A stretch of 26,514 bases of DNA from UBA4722 sp044221135 (GTDB taxonomy: Bacteria > Pseudomonadota > Gammaproteobacteria > DSM-16500), in contig JBGAPT010000030.1 of NCBI GenBank assembly GCA_044221135.1, forward strand, positions 1 through 26,514, given 5' to 3'. Below are positions 23,519-26,514 of this stretch, piece by piece. The position numbers and the translations under genes were made by a program. The first letter of the stretch is position 1, and the number at the start of each line of letters is the position of its first letter. The notes beneath the pieces are model-generated. The model searched no databases and had not been told where the DNA came from. It saw only the letters and a program-made list of their open reading frames with translations.

Positions 23519-25018
23519 TTAAGAAACAATTTTCCACTCAACTTTACATTCAAATAAACGAACAGCTGCTTCTCGCAATACTTGTTCTTTGAGTTTTTCA
23601 AGCAAAAAATCCTCTAAAACCCCAAAATAATAACTAAATTCTAAGCTAAAACCAAACTTTTTTAAATAGTCAAATTGATTAAGCAATGCTTCCTTTTCCT
23701 GCTCTTTTTTTGCTAAAGCATAGGTTTTAAAAACATTATTTTCTAGGCTGTCTAATAATCTCGATAAATTTAACCTTTCGGAAACCGCCTGTCCTTTCAA
23801 TTTAATCTGAAGTTCGTATTTTTTGGGCAGAGACGCTTGGGTTATCAGTTTCGGCGCTATATTCATCTTTAATTTTTGCATTTCCTCCGCCCTTAAGGCA
23901 TCTTCTGCGTGCAAATAAATTTGGGTCGTTTGGCTAAAGCTATGTCGGTGATTCGCCTGGATCTGCGTTGCTGGTATACCCGCTTTATCCTGATGGCTGG
24001 CCGATAAATGCCTTAACCAATGTGGCGACAGCTTTTCTAATTTCTGTTGCTTTAAGGGTTGTTCTGCAAACAATTTTGCGGCTCTAACGCTAATAGCCTT
24101 GACTAAGTTGTACAATTGGCGAACCTTTAAGGGCCTTTTGGATTTTCTTGAAACGAGTAAATGCCCGCTTTCCTCCAAAGTCGGTAAAGGGCTTAATCCT
24201 AAATGCAGCCTATAAGCCTTGACATAGGCTAATAATTGATCGTTGATCGGAATATGACCGAGCTTTCCGCCCTTTCCTTTAATAAAAAACCACCAGCTTC
24301 CCTGATGTTTTCTAAAAGCATTCCAAGACGAAAGCGCCACCTCATGGATCCGCAATCCCAATAAATATAAGAGCGCAAATAAAAATTGGGTCCTCATTTT
24401 GTTGTCAATTTCTTGAAGAGTGTTGGCTGGCATATCGGTAAGTATTCTTTGCACCGCTTCCCATTCATCCACTTCTAACATTCTCTCCCAAACTTTATAT
24501 TTTTGCAGATCTCTTTCTAAATCTTTGCTAAAGCTTCGAGGCAAAAGCTTAATCGGATTTGTTCTTAAATAATCCGCTTTGACGAGATAATTCAGTAAAG
24601 AATTAATTATCTTTAGGCTCATTCTAGCGGCTGTTTCACTGAGCGGCCCTTTGAAAGGCAATTCCAGCTTGTTTTGCTCCTTAGCTGCACCCGGTATTAA
24701 CTGATACCAATGGATGGGCGGGTTTTTTAAAAAATCAACATACTGCTCCATATCTTGTATGGTTAATTCCCCAAACGCTAGGCCTCTTTCATAGATACAC
24801 CATAATAAAAAGCGTTTAGCTTCTTTGTAATAAGCTTTATAGGTATTGGGGATAGCGGCATAATGTGTTAGCCAGCACTTCAAAGCCTCTATATCATGAG
24901 CTGCTTTAATCTGGCAGTTTTGACTAAAAGGTTTAGAAACCGCTTCTAATGAGATCTTAGGCTGAAGTCCCACTACTTTTGGCCATTTTTCTATTCGTTG
25001 ATAATCTAACACTTCCAT
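23519..25018 (-). CDS. Tyrosine recombinase (phage/plasmid-type integrase)
   Basis: 499 residues. An N-terminal SAM-like domain (about 40-150; AIPNTYKAYYKEAKRFLLWC) is followed by the catalytic domain (about 170-375). Catalytic residues visible: R223 in GLRIHEVALSS, K in IKGKGGKLGHIP (247-252), H333 and R336 in HWLRH, H359 in NHRHSFSQTTQIY, and the nucleophile Y368. All six are in place, so it should cut and rejoin DNA at specific sites. A long C-terminal extension of about 125 helical residues (LLDSLENNVFKTYALAKKEQ ...) is unusual and could mediate partner contacts. The gene starts directly at the stop codon of the KfrA-like gene (TAAATG), so both are one operon. It probably resolves plasmid multimers or moves an element. 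Confidence 0.9.
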   Translation of the reverse strand: MEVLDYQRIEKWPKVVGLQPKISLEAVSKPFSQNCQIKAAHDIEALKCWLTHYAAIPNTYKAYYKEAKRFLLWCIYERGLAFGELTIQDMEQYVDFLKNPPIHWYQLIPGAAKEQNKLELPFKGPLSETAARMSLKIINSLLNYLVKADYLRTNPIKLLPRSFSKDLERDLQKYKVWERMLEVDEWEAVQRILTDMPANTLQEIDNKMRTQFLFALLYLLGLRIHEVALSSWNAFRKHQGSWWFFIKGKGGKLGHIPINDQLLAYVKAYRLHLGLSPLPTLEESGHLLVSRKSKRPLKVRQLYNLVKAISVRAAKLFAEQPLKQQKLEKLSPHWLRHLSASHQDKAGIPATQIQANHRHSFSQTTQIYLHAEDALRAEEMQKLKMNIAPKLITQASLPKKYELQIKLKGQAVSERLNLSRLLDSLENNVFKTYALAKKEQEKEALLNQFDYLKKFGFSLEFSYYFGVLEDFLLEKLKEQVLREAAVRLFECKVEWKIVS

Positions 25019-25780
25019 TTATTTTGTCTTTTCCGTTTTATCAGCCTTATCTTGCTCAAAAGTTGCTATCCGTTCTCTTTGCCTTTCAAGCGTTGCTTTT
25101 AAATTTTGCTCTGATTGACTGAGCCGGATTAATTGTGTTTGTAAATTTTTGATTGTTTTTTCTAAATCCTCAACCTTTTGTTTTAAATTAAGGTTCAGTA
25201 CTTTTTCTTGCATTAAGGCATCATCCGTTTGATAGCCCTGTTCTCTCACTGCCTTCAAGGCTGTTTCATTAAGCGCCTTTAACTCTTCCATCAAACGATT
25301 AATTTGCTCATTTTTATCCACCATTAACAGTTGAAGCGCTGTATCTTTCTCCTCACGCAAAACTTGGTAAGCTTCTTGCAGAAATTGATATTTTATTTCT
25401 AAGTGTGTATATCCTGATTTCAGTTGATCCACTGCAAGGTTCAATTGCAGATTTTTTTCTTGCACTTGCATTAAATCGCGCTCCGCATCAACCAACTGAA
25501 TGCTTAACCGTTCATTTTCCGTAATTTGTTTTTCAATCACTTTTTCTAACGCACACTTTTCTTCAAACAGAGATTTAGCATGGATAAGCTCTGTAGAGGA
25601 GGGATGTGAAATTTTTTGAAAACAGTTTTGTTTCCATTGCTTCAGATATTTATGGATGGTTCCCTTACTGCCGCGACCTAGATATTCACGTATATGCGCT
25701 TGAGTAGGCGTTTGACCTTGCGCAATCAAAGCTTCTGCTGCCTGACAGACATCTTGGGAACTGATACCCCTTCTAGACAA
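25019..25780 (-). CDS. KfrA-like plasmid DNA-binding protein with long coiled coil
   Basis: 253 residues from a TTG at 25780, chosen because AAGGAGG lies 7 bases upstream. Residues about 5-52 form the KfrA N-terminal DNA-binding domain (VCQAAEALIAQGQTPTQAHI, then REYLGRGSKGTIHKYLKQW). The rest (about 70-250) is an almost unbroken coiled coil with many Glu, Gln, Leu and Lys. KfrA binds DNA near plasmid replication and partition genes, represses its own gene and can act as a nucleoid-like filament. It overlaps the 58-residue gene before it by 8 bases and is followed at once by the integrase. This supports a plasmid or plasmid-derived origin. Confidence 0.85.
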   Translation of the reverse strand: MSRRGISSQDVCQAAEALIAQGQTPTQAHIREYLGRGSKGTIHKYLKQWKQNCFQKISHPSSTELIHAKSLFEEKCALEKVIEKQITENERLSIQLVDAERDLMQVQEKNLQLNLAVDQLKSGYTHLEIKYQFLQEAYQVLREEKDTALQLLMVDKNEQINRLMEELKALNETALKAVREQGYQTDDALMQEKVLNLNLKQKVEDLEKTIKNLQTQLIRLSQSEQNLKATLERQRERIATFEQDKADKTEKTK

Positions 25781-25949
25781 GGTCAGCCTCCTTCATCTTC
25801 TCCATTGGATAACAAGGTTTTAGTCGCTTTGCAATCATGGACTGCCACGCTAAACGAGAATCTTCATCAAAACCAAAGTTGCGTGCCACTACCTCATTTA
25901 CGCAGAATGCTTTAGGAAACCTGTCCATAATCGCGAAAGCTTCATTCAT
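25773..25949 (-). CDS. Unknown 58-residue protein between AbiEi and KfrA
   Basis: The ATG at 25949 overlaps the TGA of the AbiEi-like gene (ATGA). It encodes MNEAFAIMDRFPKAFCVNEV, a middle with FGFDEDSRLAWQSMIAKRL, and an end MEKMKEADLV, stopping at 25773 inside the start region of the KfrA-like gene. Overlap on both sides is typical of a translationally coupled operon gene. Codon use is like its neighbours. In AbiE systems the nucleotidyltransferase toxin AbiEii follows AbiEi at this place; this protein is far too short and lacks the G-S-x-D motif of that enzyme. Not recognised. Confidence 0.65.
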   Translation of the reverse strand: MNEAFAIMDRFPKAFCVNEVVARNFGFDEDSRLAWQSMIAKRLKPCYPMEKMKEADLV

Positions 25950-26514
25950 CGGCTTAGCGCTATCGATTCATTAATAAAAATACGCCAGCGCAAATCTTTT
26001 TCATTTTCTTGATGGCTTTTATAAGATGCGAGCGGTACATAACGAGGTTTTGCATCATTTATCGCTTCTGCTAATGGCTTTGCCACTACTTCACCTCCAA
26101 CCCCCTCAAACGAAAGCAAATGGCCCAACCTTTGCATAATTGCCCATTCATACAATCCTTTTTTGACAAATTCAATTAAGATCTCTGCCTTTAATTGCGC
26201 TACGAATCCAGCAAGTATCTTTGCCACCTGATTGAAATTTCGCAATGATTTATAAAATTTTACCAAGTCTAAAGCAGTTGCCTCTGGGGTTGATACCCGA
26301 AGCATACCCGCTTCGGTATTGAGTATATTAACCGGCGTCTTGGTTGTTTTTCCGTTCCTTAAAAAACGAATATGGACAGCTCTTTTATGCACGCAACTCA
26401 AGGTACTACTGATCATCACTTGCAATGGCTCGTCAACTGGACCCGCGGCACTGTACAAAACGGCTGCCGAGCGAAGTCCTATATAATAAAAGAGTCCCAG
26501 GTATGCCATTAAAG
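25946..26514 (-). CDS. AbiEi-like antitoxin (type IV system), 5' end outside the window
   Basis: The frame is open from at least 26509 and probably continues beyond the window. The visible 187 residues begin with YYIGLRSAAVLYSAAGPVDE, matching the conserved YYIGL-SA---HGAA motif at the start of the AbiEi core, followed by LRNGKTTKTPVNILNTEAGM and RVSTPEATALDLVKF (the T-P-E-x-T-x-x-D-L motif), then a helical C-domain (ILAGFVAQLKAEILIEFVKK). In AbiE systems this protein represses the operon and counteracts the toxin AbiEii. The N-terminal winged helix would lie outside the window. The normal toxin gene does not follow; a 58-residue gene, kfrA-like gene and recombinase do. Confidence 0.8.
   Translation of the reverse strand, partial: LMAYLGLFYYIGLRSAAVLYSAAGPVDEPLQVMISSTLSCVHKRAVHIRFLRNGKTTKTPVNILNTEAGMLRVSTPEATALDLVKFYKSLRNFNQVAKILAGFVAQLKAEILIEFVKKGLYEWAIMQRLGHLLSFEGVGGEVVAKPLAEAINDAKPRYVPLASYKSHQENEKDLRWRIFINESIALSR

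Noticed and set aside
25773..25949. 58-residue ORF as a truncated AbiEii toxin
   Set aside because: No nucleotidyltransferase motif and no resemblance to the AbiEii N-terminus could be seen, so it is left as unknown.

Overview
The window looks like accessory DNA, probably plasmid, from an AT-rich intracellular gammaproteobacterium of the Legionellales type (Rickettsiella-, Coxiella- or Legionella-like). This placement is inference. It rests on a TraA-type relaxase-helicase, a KfrA-like plasmid protein, two toxin/antitoxin loci, a eukaryote-like protein kinase next to an ankyrin-repeat protein, and heavy load of IS630, IS982 and IS256 elements. No rRNA, tRNA or CRISPR array was seen.

Layout. 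1-982: end of a dispersed hairpin element, then a RelE-like toxin and HTH antitoxin pair. 1222-3562: an IS982-family element that can be rebuilt exactly (294-codon transposase, 7-bp target duplication), interrupted by an IS630 element and by a 231-bp hairpin element. 3258-5468: a tandem duplication that left a decayed ankyrin copy beside the good one. 4937-8305 (minus strand): a membrane protein split by a homopolymer, a tyrosine-kinase-like (TKL) kinase, and the ankyrin protein, which looks like the frameshifted second half of a kinase-ankyrin fusion. 8379-11251: traA relaxase-helicase broken by another hairpin element. 11428-14653: IS256 transposase, unknown small genes, a relaxase-like protein that has lost two metal-binding histidines, and the C-terminal remnant of a tyrosine recombinase. 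14623-15880: a strong promoter and a coiled-coil, effector-like gene. 15991-18101: a 59-residue gene split by an IS630 copy that itself contains an IS256 copy. 18812-20615: two more hairpin elements, the second splitting an outer-membrane beta-barrel gene. 20938-23441: small membrane and basic proteins of unknown function. 23519-26514: an apparent operon AbiEi-like antitoxin, 58-residue ORF, KfrA-like protein, tyrosine recombinase.

The most interesting signal is the 231-248 bp element. In three genes (IS982 transposase, traA, beta-barrel gene) removing the same unit restores the reading frame and the protein exactly, with no target-site duplication. A diverged copy keeps its long hairpin by paired base changes. 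It resembles a non-autonomous, structured mobile unit that I cannot assign to a known family from the sequence alone.
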